Assembly: GCA_045600205.1 (NCBI GenBank) | Contig: JAZRXM010000032.1 | Location: 1 to 25,044 of the forward strand | Reading direction: 5' to 3' | DNA from: Firm-04 sp045600205 | Lineage (GTDB): Bacteria > Bacillota > Clostridia > Oscillospirales > Ruminococcaceae | DNA length: 25,044 bases | Shown here: positions 1-9,100 of the stretch, one piece after another | Layout of the letters: each line of letters begins with the position of its first letter | Numbering within the stretch: the first letter of the stretch is position 1 | Made by a program: the position numbers and the translations under genes | The notes under the pieces: model-generated | The model's database searches: none | What the model was told of the DNA's origin: nothing | The model's input: the letters and a program-made list of their open reading frames with translations, nothing else

Positions 1-1794
1 TTAAGCGACAACAAACTGACTGTTATATAGCTCTGCATAGAACCCGTTCTTTCGCAAAAGTTCCTGATGACTACCTTGCTCAATAATATCGCCGTCTTTC
101 ATCACCAATATAATATCCGCATTCCTGATTGTTGACAAACGATGCGCGATCACAAACGAGGTTCTTCCCTTCGTCAGATTGTCCATTGCCGCCTGAATCA
201 CCAGTTCCGTGCGCGTATCCACCGAAGATGTCGCTTCATCCAAAATCAGCAGCGGTGCATCTTTGATAATTGCACGCGCAATCGTAAACTGCTGCTTCTG
301 TCCCTCCGAAAGATTCAGATTGTCATTCAGTACCGTATCATATCCGTTTGGCAGCGTTTCAATGAAATGCCGTAATCCAACCGCTTCACACGCTTCGTCC
401 AGCACTTCGTCTTCCACGCCTTCCTGATTATACACAAGATTATCCCGAATCGTACCGCTGAACAGCCAGGTATCCTGCAAAATCATATCAAACAGGTCAT
501 GCACATTTTCCCGCTTCATTTGCTTCGTGGAAATGCCGTCGATCAGAATATCTCCGCTGTCAATGTCATAGAAACGCATCAGCAGATTGACCATTGTGGT
601 TTTGCCTGCACCCGTCGGACCAACGATTGCTACCTTTTGTCCTGCCTTCAGTTTTGCAGAGAAACCATGAATAATGGTTTTGTCAGGCAGATAGCCGAAT
701 TGTACATTGCGAAATTCCACATCGCCCTTAATATGCTGCAATACTTTGTCTTTCTCGCTCTCGTCAGACATTTCCTCTGCTTCCAGTATCTCAAATACAC
801 GGTTCGATGCGGCGGAAGCCTGCTGGATCTGCGTCATAGACTGCGCAAAAGTGGTCAATGGCTGCGAAAACTGCTTTGCGTAAATGACAAATGCAGTGAT
901 CGTACCCAGCGTCACAGCATCGTTGCCATTGACGACAAACGCCACACCAACAATGAAAATCAACGCATATGCAAGGTTTCCGACAAATGTCATAATCGGA
1001 TGCATCAACCCCGAAAGAAACTGCGATTTCCAATTACTGTCATAAAGCGCATGGTTGATGTCGTTGAATTTATCGGTTTCATTCGCTTTTGCGCCAAATG
1101 CACGCACAATATTGTGGTTTGTATAGATTTCTTCGATGTGACCGTTCATTCTGCCAAGGTCCGCTTGTTTGCGGTTGAAGTATTTCTGCGACCTTTTCAG
1201 GATCATTGCCATAAACACAAATCCTAACATGGATGATACGATCGTAACCACAGACAAAATCCAGTTTGTCTGGAACATTTTGATGATGACACCGACAAAC
1301 AGTGCCAAAGAACTGATGAGGTTTGCACTGCTTGTGGAGAGCGTCTGACTGATCGTATCCACATCGTTGGTGATGCGGGAAAGGATGTCGCCTTTCGTTG
1401 TGGTATCGAAATACCGCAGCGGCAGACGATTGATTTTCCTGTCAATATCTGTACGAAGACGTTTTGAGGTATACTGTGTGACCGTTGCCGTGATAAACTG
1501 CTGACCGTAGTTCAGCACCGCACCTGCCGCATAAATGACGATCAGCGTGATGCAGATTTCTTTGACCCCGTCCGTATCGACACCCGTCGCAATACCCTCA
1601 ACGATTTTATTCATCAGATCACTGATTTTTTCCGGTCCGATGATCGTTGCGATCGAACCGCCCACTGCAAACAGCAATGCAACAAAAATCGCCGGCAGAT
1701 ACCGCTTGCAGTATACAACAATTTTACGGATCGCACCAAAATCGGCTTTTTCATTTTCGCCGGCAGTGCGCATCATTCCACCCATATGCGGCAT
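1..1794 (-). CDS. ABC exporter half-transporter (TM + NBD), catalytic partner
   Basis: This is a 597-residue half-transporter of the type I ABC exporter family, expected in the cytoplasmic membrane as one half of a heterodimeric multidrug or peptide exporter. A six-helix membrane domain occupies about residues 30-325. The nucleotide-binding domain follows, with Walker A GPTGAGKTT (392-400), Walker B LLILDE with catalytic Glu at 520, and the switch His at 551 (IAHRLSTI). The signature is LSEGQ (495-499) instead of LSGGQ. This is the pattern of the partner that supplies the working Walker/Glu/His set while carrying the altered signature. The start is the first ATG, preceded by AAGGAG at 10 nt. 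Only one base separates it from the stop of the upstream exporter gene, so the pair is co-translated. The stop codon occupies the first three bases of the window. The substrate cannot be told from sequence. Confidence 0.93.
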   Translation of the reverse strand: MPHMGGMMRTAGENEKADFGAIRKIVVYCKRYLPAIFVALLFAVGGSIATIIGPEKISDLMNKIVEGIATGVDTDGVKEICITLIVIYAAGAVLNYGQQFITATVTQYTSKRLRTDIDRKINRLPLRYFDTTTKGDILSRITNDVDTISQTLSTSSANLISSLALFVGVIIKMFQTNWILSVVTIVSSMLGFVFMAMILKRSQKYFNRKQADLGRMNGHIEEIYTNHNIVRAFGAKANETDKFNDINHALYDSNWKSQFLSGLMHPIMTFVGNLAYALIFIVGVAFVVNGNDAVTLGTITAFVIYAKQFSQPLTTFAQSMTQIQQASAASNRVFEILEAEEMSDESEKDKVLQHIKGDVEFRNVQFGYLPDKTIIHGFSAKLKAGQKVAIVGPTGAGKTTMVNLLMRFYDIDSGDILIDGISTKQMKRENVHDLFDMILQDTWLFSGTIRDNLVYNQEGVEDEVLDEACEAVGLRHFIETLPNGYDTVLNDNLNLSEGQKQQFTIARAIIKDAPLLILDEATSSVDTRTELVIQAAMDNLTKGRTSFVIAHRLSTIRNADIILVMKDGDIIEQGSHQELLRKNGFYAELYNSQFVVA

Positions 1795-1795
1795 A

Positions 1796-3556
1796 TCAAT
1801 GCATCTCCTTTCCGTTCAGTTCTTCCTCGGAAAGCTGTGACAACGCGATTTCCTTATAGATAGAACAATTTTGCATCAAATTCTCATGTGTTCCCAGTCC
1901 TGCCATCTCGCCGTCGTGCAGAACCAAAATCTTATCCGCATTCTTGATCGTACCGATACGCTGTGCAACAATCAAAATGGTCGTTCCGTCCAGTTGCGCT
2001 TTCAGTCCCTTTCGTACCAGCATATCCGTTTTGTAGTCCAGTGCCGAGAATGTATCATCGAATATCATGATCTCGCTGTCCTTGAATACAGCTCTTGCAA
2101 TGGAAAGACGCTGTTTCTGACCGCCGGAGAAATTCGTACCGCCCTGTGCCCCGGAAGCATGAATGCCGTTTTCCAAGGTGCTTACAAAGTCAGACTGTGA
2201 AATTTGCAGTGCCCGCTGAATGCGCGGATCATCATCTGCGATGGTTTCCTTGCATCCATAGGTAATATTCGACCGAACATCGCCCATGAACAGCGTTGCT
2301 TTCTGCGGCGCAATGGAGATCATGCTTTCAAGCTGTGCCTCGGGATATTCCTTGATGTTCACACCGTTCAGGAGAATTTCGCCTTCCGTCACATCGTAAA
2401 ACCGCGGGATCAGGTTAATGAGCGTTGTTTTGCCCGCACCTGTTGCACCGATAATGGCAAAGGTTTCGCCCGGTTCGATCGTGAAATTCAGATTTTTCAG
2501 GCAAGGTTTTCCGCTGTCCTGATAGGCAAATGACACATTCCGGAATTCGATTTTGCCTTTTCCCTGCGGCGTGACGGTTTTTTCGGAATAGTGAATGCTT
2601 GATTCCGTATGCAGCACTTCATTGATACGCTTCACGGAAACCATAGTACGCGGCAGCATGATAAAAATGACCACCAGCATCATAAATGCCATGACCACTT
2701 GCAGTGCATACTGCGTAAATGCAGACATATTGCCGATGACCGCTGCACGTTCCGTCATCGGGGCTTCATTCATCAAATAAGCTCCGATCCAGTAAATAGC
2801 AAGCGTCAGACCGCTCATACAAATGGTCATGATCGGCATCATCAAGCCCATGGTGCGGCTTGTAAACAGATGATTATGCGTAATGCTTTCGTTCACTGCT
2901 TCGAATTTTTTCTGCTGATATGCTTCTGCATTGAACGCACGCACGACGCGTACACCGGAAAGGTTTTCTCTTGCCGTATCATTCAGGTTATCGGTCAGCT
3001 TCTGAATCTGCTTGAATTTCGGGAACACCACTGAAATAATGGCGATGATCGTTACGAGAATCACCCCAACACAAATCATAACGGCAGTTGTCCATTCAAT
3101 GCTGGTCGTGGAAATCTTGCAGATTGCCCAGATCGCAGTGATCGGTGCTTTGATCATGATTTGCAAGCCCATTGCAATCAGCATCTGCATCTGGACAACG
3201 TCATTGGTGGTACGGGTGATCAGGCTGGGCGTAGAAAAATGATTGATCTCGTTGTTTCCAAAGTGCATGATGCGTTCAAACAGTTTCTCGCGCAGCGTTT
3301 TGGCAAATCCTGCTGCAACTTGTGATGCAAAAAAAACGCAGACCATAGAAGCCGCCATGCTGCCAAAAGCGCAAAGCAGCATCATGCCGCCGTTTTTCCA
3401 GACTTCTTCCATTTGGATACTGCCTGCCGAAACAGAAGCGGTCAGTTTTTGTGTATAGTCAGGCATGGTCAGATCCAACCAGACCTGCACAACGACCAGC
3501 ACTACACTGATCAACACATACAGCCAGTCTTTCTTTTTCAGGTTGGTAAAAATCAT
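1796..3556 (-). CDS. ABC exporter half-transporter (TM + NBD), degenerate-site partner
   Basis: This 586-residue half-transporter pairs with the gene directly downstream. The membrane domain is about residues 12-305. The nucleotide-binding domain has Walker A GATGAGKTT (370-378) and a canonical signature FSGGQ (476-480). The catalytic Glu after Walker B is Asp (IMIFDD, Asp501), and the switch His is Gln (VAQRIGTI, Gln532). In heterodimeric exporters such as BmrCD, LmrCD and TM287/288, the subunit with these replacements forms the non-hydrolysing site. The changes therefore fit a known division of labour and need not mean decay. GGGAG lies about 13 nt before the start ATG. The gene is 66 bp downstream of a MarR-type regulator on the same strand, which suggests induction by the exported compound. 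Confidence 0.92.
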   Translation of the reverse strand: MIFTNLKKKDWLYVLISVVLVVVQVWLDLTMPDYTQKLTASVSAGSIQMEEVWKNGGMMLLCAFGSMAASMVCVFFASQVAAGFAKTLREKLFERIMHFGNNEINHFSTPSLITRTTNDVVQMQMLIAMGLQIMIKAPITAIWAICKISTTSIEWTTAVMICVGVILVTIIAIISVVFPKFKQIQKLTDNLNDTARENLSGVRVVRAFNAEAYQQKKFEAVNESITHNHLFTSRTMGLMMPIMTICMSGLTLAIYWIGAYLMNEAPMTERAAVIGNMSAFTQYALQVVMAFMMLVVIFIMLPRTMVSVKRINEVLHTESSIHYSEKTVTPQGKGKIEFRNVSFAYQDSGKPCLKNLNFTIEPGETFAIIGATGAGKTTLINLIPRFYDVTEGEILLNGVNIKEYPEAQLESMISIAPQKATLFMGDVRSNITYGCKETIADDDPRIQRALQISQSDFVSTLENGIHASGAQGGTNFSGGQKQRLSIARAVFKDSEIMIFDDTFSALDYKTDMLVRKGLKAQLDGTTILIVAQRIGTIKNADKILVLHDGEMAGLGTHENLMQNCSIYKEIALSQLSEEELNGKEMH

Positions 3557-3590
3557 TGTTGAAAAGGACTCCCTTCATGAAACGTGATGT

Positions 3591-3603
3591 CTAATGGGGT
3601 TAG
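3591..3603. promoter_or_regulatory. Candidate second MarR-type operator
   Basis: CTAAT-GGG-GTTAG is a one-mismatch version of the perfect CTAAC-3-GTTAG palindrome in front of the regulator gene. It lies between the regulator stop and the first exporter gene. On the minus strand a TTGACA sits a few bases upstream of it (about 3610-3615), but no good -10 box follows at 16-18 nt. The site may allow separate control of the exporter genes. This is inferred from sequence similarity only. Confidence 0.4.
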
Positions 3604-3622
3604 CATTGTGCTGTCAAAAAAA

Positions 3623-4063
3623 TTATGCAAACCAATCCGCGATACAGTCTGCGTCCATAATGTTATGAATTTCTTCGGAAATGCGGATGAATTCTTCGAA
3701 CCGTTCCTCCCCGATACACTCAGCAACGTGCATAAAGTAACGGATGAACTGTTCTTTTTTCTGCCGTATGCTTTCTTTTCCGTGCGCTGAAAGCGTCACC
3801 ATGGTTTTGCGGGCATCATGTGGGTCAGGGCTTTTGACGATCAGGTCTTTTTCCTGCATATTGCGCAACAGAACTGCAACACGCGCGGTACTCACCTTCA
3901 TATGCGCACTGATTTCGCCTGCGCTGACAGCCCTGTCCGTTTCCTCAAGATAACGGAGGACGCATCCGATACCGTGCGTACTGTCGTCCATTTGCTGCAC
4001 AAGGCTGCGGGGACGGGTGCTGACAAATCGTTGAATCATCAGAACGGCTTGTTCTCTTGTCAT
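3623..4063 (-). CDS. MarR-family transcriptional regulator
   Basis: This is a 146-residue protein with the MarR layout: helical N-terminus, winged helix-turn-helix at about residues 46-98 (GEISAHMKVSTARVAVLL, then a wing with DPHDARKTMVTLS), and C-terminal dimerisation helices. The DPxDxRxxxVxLT-like wing is the family hallmark. The start at 4063 is chosen because AGGAGG lies 6 nt upstream (minus strand). A longer frame reaching 4135 would run through the promoter. MarR proteins usually repress their own operon and release DNA on binding a phenolic or drug ligand. The exporter genes directly downstream are the likely targets. The operator palindrome overlaps the start of transcription, which supports autoregulation. 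Confidence 0.88.
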   Translation of the reverse strand: MTREQAVLMIQRFVSTRPRSLVQQMDDSTHGIGCVLRYLEETDRAVSAGEISAHMKVSTARVAVLLRNMQEKDLIVKSPDPHDARKTMVTLSAHGKESIRQKKEQFIRYFMHVAECIGEERFEEFIRISEEIHNIMDADCIADWFA

Positions 4064-4083
4064 AGGTTCACCTCCTGTTTTTG

Positions 4084-4125
4084 CTAACCGTGTTAGATTA
4101 TAACACATGGAGAAGAAAAAGTCAA
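4084..4125 (-). promoter_or_regulatory. Promoter and operator of the marR-ABC exporter operon
   Basis: On the minus strand, TTGACT (4120-4125) and TATAAT (4097-4102) are separated by exactly 17 nt. The perfect palindrome CTAAC-CGT-GTTAG (4084-4096) follows the -10 box directly and so covers the expected transcription start. A repressor bound here would block initiation, as in MarR-family autoregulation. A half-conserved copy (CTAAC-AGG-GTTCG) lies upstream at 4172-4184. Confidence 0.75.
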
Positions 4126-4456
4126 ATGAATGCAATGATACCGCAAGATGATTCAGACATATTTACAATATCTAACAGGGTTCGATATATATTCTTAGAT
4201 GAAATGATGCGGCAGTTTATTTTCCTATTATAAAAGTCGCTCCCCTTTGATGAAACCCGATTCAAAGCAGAATGCCAAAAATGAAAAACAGCGAGCAGTA
4301 GCAGTGCTGCGAAATCCAACACAAACGGGGAAAAATCAAGTTGGTTAAAGTATGTAATTATTGCAATGTATCAATCTAGCGTGCCTCATCGAGCAAATCG
4401 GGGTACTTTGTTGCCTGATTCGGGCACGGTGACAGAATCGGAGGCATCGCAGAATT
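4126..4456. other. Intergenic region, no convincing gene
   Basis: This 331-bp gap separates the marR promoter from the 3' end of the dockerin gene. It is AT-rich near 4160-4230 and contains one CTAACAGGGTT half-operator (4172-4184). The short frames here lack ribosome binding sites and recognisable composition. No clear terminator hairpin with a T-tract was found for the dockerin gene. A weak GATTC/GAATC stem at about 4421-4442 is the only candidate. Confidence 0.5.
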
Positions 4457-5806
4457 TTACCGCATGAAACATGAAACCGAACTGCCCGCTGCTGATGTAG
4501 TGAGTACAGCCGCCCAATCCGCTTTGCCGTCAAGCAGCGTGGTCGCAAAATAGCGCAGCACGAAGGTCGCATCCAGCGTGTCAACAGTACCATTTCCGTC
4601 CACATCGGCGGCTTTCGTCTGGTCGGACGTAAAGGTGGATGCCTGCTCTAAGAGCGCAGTCGCGGCGTATTCCATCAGGATCGCAGTTGCATCCATATCA
4701 TTGACCTCGCCATCATGATTGACATCGCCCTTCAGCGCAAGAATACGTGCAATATCGGGGTTCAGACCGCCCTCTTTGACATAACGCGCAAAGTCCGCTT
4801 CGGAACATTGGATGTCTTTGAACCTGCAGTAAACGAACATATCTGAAATATCCGTATCGCTGCCGATTTGAAACCCGCTGACATCCAGAGTACTCAATGC
4901 GGTGCAATAGCCGAACATTCCGCTCATATCCACAGCACTGCCTGTATCAAACCCGCTGACATCCAGTGCAGTCAATCTGTAACAATCGTAGAACATATAG
5001 TCCATTTTCCTGACGCTGCCTGTTTCAAAGCCACTGACATCCAGCCTGGTCAATTTCTCGCAGCTATTGAACATATTATCCATTTCCGTCACGCTGCCGG
5101 TATCAAATCCGCTGATGTCCAGTTCTGTCAGTCCCGAACAAGAACAAAACATACTGCGCATATCCGTGACTTTGCTCGTGTCAAAATTGCTGAGGTCCAG
5201 AGTGGTCAACGCCCGACACGCATTGAACATCGAGTGCATACTCTTTACGCTGCCGGTATCAAAGCTGCTGAGATCCAGTGCCGTTAAGGATACGCAGCCG
5301 CGGAACATATCGAACATCGTCGTGACGTTGCTTGTATCAACGCCGCTGAGATCAAGCCCGGTCAACGCGCTGCAACCTTCGAACATACCGCCCATATCTG
5401 TGACATGACCGGTTTCCAGCGCGGAACAGTCGATTTCGGTCAGATGTTTCATATTGTAAAACATCGAATTGCAAATGGCGGGCGCAATGACCTTTCCTCT
5501 GCTCTTTGCATAGACATACAGCGTCTTGCTTTCCGCATCAAATGCCCCCAATACCGTTTCTGCGGCATTCAGCGGCATCGTGGCACTGACCGCAGGTTGA
5601 TTCTTCACAAAACGAACAATGGTTGCGCCCGTATCGGTCAACGCCTGCTTGAAAATATCTCTGTCCAGTGCATTCGCGTCACCTGCGACCTTGACCGCAG
5701 ATGCGGAAACGGATACGGAGCTCGTATCAAAATTGCACGCAGGTACAGCATTTACAAGAAGTAACGCGGCAAAAACAGCCGTCAGCATTTTTGAAAATCT
5801 TTTCAT
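4457..5806 (-). CDS. Secreted BspA-like (DUF285) repeat protein with C-terminal dockerin
   Basis: This 449-residue protein has a signal peptide (KR, then a hydrophobic stretch to about residue 23). Residues ~25-115 are unassigned. About eight 24-residue repeats follow (~116-310) with the pattern F..C..LT.LD.SGFDTG.V..M..M, characteristic of BspA-like/DUF285 leucine-rich surface proteins. A type I dockerin lies at ~358-433, with two calcium loops starting GDVNHDGEVN and ADVDGNGTVD, each followed by a DAT-containing helix. In ruminococci, dockerins bind cohesin scaffoldins, so this protein is probably docked on a cellulosome-like surface complex, presenting a binding or adhesion surface rather than an enzyme. 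GGAGG lies 6 nt before the ATG. No cohesin gene is visible in the window. The ~16 residues after the dockerin (TTSAAGSSVSCFMR end) look like an extended tail. Confidence 0.87.
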   Translation of the reverse strand: MKRFSKMLTAVFAALLLVNAVPACNFDTSSVSVSASAVKVAGDANALDRDIFKQALTDTGATIVRFVKNQPAVSATMPLNAAETVLGAFDAESKTLYVYAKSRGKVIAPAICNSMFYNMKHLTEIDCSALETGHVTDMGGMFEGCSALTGLDLSGVDTSNVTTMFDMFRGCVSLTALDLSSFDTGSVKSMHSMFNACRALTTLDLSNFDTSKVTDMRSMFCSCSGLTELDISGFDTGSVTEMDNMFNSCEKLTRLDVSGFETGSVRKMDYMFYDCYRLTALDVSGFDTGSAVDMSGMFGYCTALSTLDVSGFQIGSDTDISDMFVYCRFKDIQCSEADFARYVKEGGLNPDIARILALKGDVNHDGEVNDMDATAILMEYAATALLEQASTFTSDQTKAADVDGNGTVDTLDATFVLRYFATTLLDGKADWAAVLTTSAAGSSVSCFMR

Positions 5807-5856
5807 CTGAATCCTCCCATATCACTTTTCTCAGATAACACGGTGATTTTTGTATT

Positions 5857-5885
5857 ATTATAGCATAGAAAGGTGTCATGAACAA
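5857..5885 (-). promoter_or_regulatory. Promoter of the BspA-like dockerin gene
   Basis: On the minus strand, TATAAT (5857-5862) is preceded by TGC, giving an extended -10, and by TTGTTC (5880-5885) at 17 nt. The predicted start is about 45 nt upstream of the ATG. The -35 box is weak, so the extended -10 probably compensates. Confidence 0.6.
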
Positions 5886-6066
5886 GACAGCAGAAGAAAA
5901 ATAGCCGAACCATACAAAAAAGCGCGATGATATTTGTGCAACACACCATGCGGCAATCATCGCAATCCATTCCCCTGATTTTACAGGATTCTTCGGGTGA
6001 TGGCAAATCTGCCCAGTTGCACAAAAAATCAACTCGAATTTCTACGCATCATGCAGAATTGTTTTA

Positions 6067-6095
6067 TTGACAAACAAAGTTCAAGATGTTATAAT
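6067..6095 (+). promoter_or_regulatory. Consensus promoter of the InlB-repeat surface protein
   Basis: TTGACA (6067-6072), a 17-nt spacer and TATAAT (6090-6095) form a perfect sigma-70-type promoter. Transcription would start near 6102, leaving an ~80-nt leader before the chosen ATG at 6182. The 5886-6066 stretch between this and the divergent promoter shows nothing else recognisable. Confidence 0.8.
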
Positions 6096-6181
6096 GAAAA
6101 TAGATATATATGCGTTATTTTCAAAGCTCTGACATATCCGATCAACTATACACTGAATTTCACTTGAACGAGGCGATGATA

Positions 6182-9100
6182 ATGAAAAAACGTAGTCTTT
6201 CCATATATTTTGTATCTGTACTCCTGCTCATCAGTTTTCTGTTCTCGGACGGGATCCGTTTTTCTTCGGCAGACCAGCTTTTCCCTGTCATTTATCAGAA
6301 CGGTACACAAATCACAGAACTATCCTTGTCTGCACTTGAGAAAACAACGCTGTCTGTCCAAGCAGCAGATGCGTATCAGTGGCAGGCTTTGATTCCGTAT
6401 TCCGAACAATGGGTGGATATCCGCGGTGAGGCAGATGCAACCTGCGAAATCAGTCACCCGATGCTTGCCAGTATTGCTGACTGCTGCAATCAGGTGAAAC
6501 TTCGCTGCGATGTGACAAATCACGGCGAAAACGAACAGACACCCCCGATTACGATTTCGCTCCTGCCGCCGGATACCTCGGATGCACCGATTCCCACCTC
6601 AAGCGAAAGCAGTCCGTCAAGAATGCGTCTGCGCGCAGCAGGCAACGCCCCCGATGACTATACCACACGCACCGTCACCATCAAGTATCTGTACTACAAC
6701 GAATCGCCGACCATGAACGGTTCGGTTTCCAACGATTACATTGCTACGCTTGCAACAGGCTCGAACTATACGGCGAATGTACCCAGCCCGTATCGTACAG
6801 GTTATAAGGCATATGTTGCAGACATCAGCGATTGGAACGGAACGCGCTGGTTTGCAGAAGATGTCACCGAATCAAGTCTGCAAGGCGGCAATACCATTTC
6901 TCTGAATGTCACCAATATCCAAGAAAATATCACGTATTACGTTGTATATCTGCCGCAATCGGCATCTTTTCTGACGCGCCACTATCTGCAAAACCTCTAT
7001 GACGATTTCTATTCGTACAAAGCCGAAGTGTCCAAGGAAGCGAAAGTCGGCACGGTCATTACGAATGCGACCAATCTGGGCATTTCGTATGAAGGCTTCA
7101 CCATGCTGCAATACGACGACGCGACCGTTGCTGCGGATGGCTCAACGGTTGTCGAGCTGTACTTTGACCGCGACTATCATCTGATGAACTTCCAGTTGGA
7201 GGGCGGCTATGGCGTAGAGCCGATTTATGCACGTTATGGCACAGAATTCCGTCTGGCAACGCCAACCAAAGCAGGCTATACGTTCCAGAAATGGGATGTG
7301 ATGCCCGATGCCAACCGCACGGCCGAACAGAACGCACAGGCTGAGGCGATCGCTGCGGCACTCCAAAACGGAGAAGCCGTCACGATTCCTGCATTTGACA
7401 TTGTATTTCAGGCAGTCTGGGATACCAATAACGTATCTGCGACCGTCGTATTCTGGTATGAAAATGCCAATGATGACGGCTATTCCTACGTGAACCATGT
7501 GCCTGTGGAAAATTTGGAATCCGGCTCTGAAATCAGCGCAGAAACGTACAAAGACCTGTCATTCGAGGGGCGCGATGACAAACACTTCACGTACAATCCT
7601 GACAAAGCAGAAACCGTGACCGTCAACGGCGACGCCTCAACGTATCTGAACATCTACTTCACGCGAAATGTGTATACTTTGGTGTTTACGGATTACGAAG
7701 GTCCTTATTCGCTGGTGGAAGACTGCACGCTTGCAGAGCATACACATGACAATTGCTTTGATGTGGATTTTCATAGTCCGATGTGTTATGGTGCAACAAC
7801 CAATGACATTCCTACTCCTGTCAATCAGTATGGATATGTTGATTTCATCTCGAAAATTAAAAATCCGACAAACGGTTTGATGGCTTGCTACTTAAACGCT
7901 GATGAAGACCACTACGCTTACTATCTTTATGTTGATCAATGGTATTATCTCGGGGGTACCAGTAATACTGCCTCGCCGCCCACTTTTTACGGAATTAAGT
8001 GGTCAAGCAGACGACCAACGCACGCCCGCGACTATGTCACATATGAGCTTCACCATTTAGAGGGCTGTTATGGGACATCTGCGACCACTGTGACACCCGA
8101 AAGCTTTGGCGCAACAGGCACACTGACGCCTGCCCAAGGTCCACCATCAACGACTGGTCACTATGGTTATGAGGCAAGCTATATATTAAGTATTAAAAAC
8201 CCCATGGATGGCATGATGGCTTGCTATAAAGGCAAGTCTGACTTTTACTATTTTTTCTATTGTAATGATACTTGGTATTTCCTTGGTAAAAATAATACTG
8301 AACATCCCACTATCAAAGGATTGTATTTCGGCGGAACAAGACCCGAAAGCTACCACGTAACAACCTATGCTCCATATCATTGTGATACCGCAGAGCATAT
8401 CCACGGTCAGACAGGCGATTGTAACGGTACGGAATTGGTTGAAACAGGCGTTGGAAATTATATCTATCAAGTCATTCAGGCTAAATATTCGCAGGATATT
8501 ACAAACGCATGGCCGCTTGCAGGTCAGAATTACGGCTATACCACTGTTCAGTCAAATTTAACCGGATGGACATACTCAGGATATAAAACCGCAGCCGCGA
8601 GCACCAACCAAGTTTCCAGACAGAACACGATGATTAGTGGTTTGTGTGACCCGAACGGTCAAATCCTCTCCACTCTTTCCAATTATAACCCCAAAAAGTA
8701 TCAAATAAACTATTACACGGAAAGTCTGACAGGAAACGGTGCATACACCTATGAAGGCAAAACTTATGACCTTGATTTGCGTTATACTCAGGAAGTAAGA
8801 GCAAATTTGACCGCTGCAAAGACTATTGACGGTATGCAATATCTTACGGTAAAAGCTATAGAAGTATCTGACACGGAACGAGCAATTTATTATGACAGAA
8901 ATCGCCATACGATTACGTTGGATAACGGCTACAACAATGTATTTGCCACGATTTCCGATGTCATGTTTGAACAGCCGCTGGAAAATGTGACCTACCAAGG
9001 CAAAGCACTCTCGGAAGTCACGCCGCCCTATCCTGCAACTTTGCAAGAAGGCGTCTACGAATTTGAAGGTTGGTATACCACACCGGGATATATCCCCGGA

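Noticed and set aside
1796..3556. Exporter subunit as a decayed pseudogene because of Asp501 and Gln532
   Set aside because: Such replacements are normal in one subunit of heterodimeric ABC exporters, and the partner has the complementary altered signature.
4122..4322. 66-codon hydrophobic minus-strand frame upstream of marR
   Set aside because: No ribosome site, and it runs through the marR promoter and operator.
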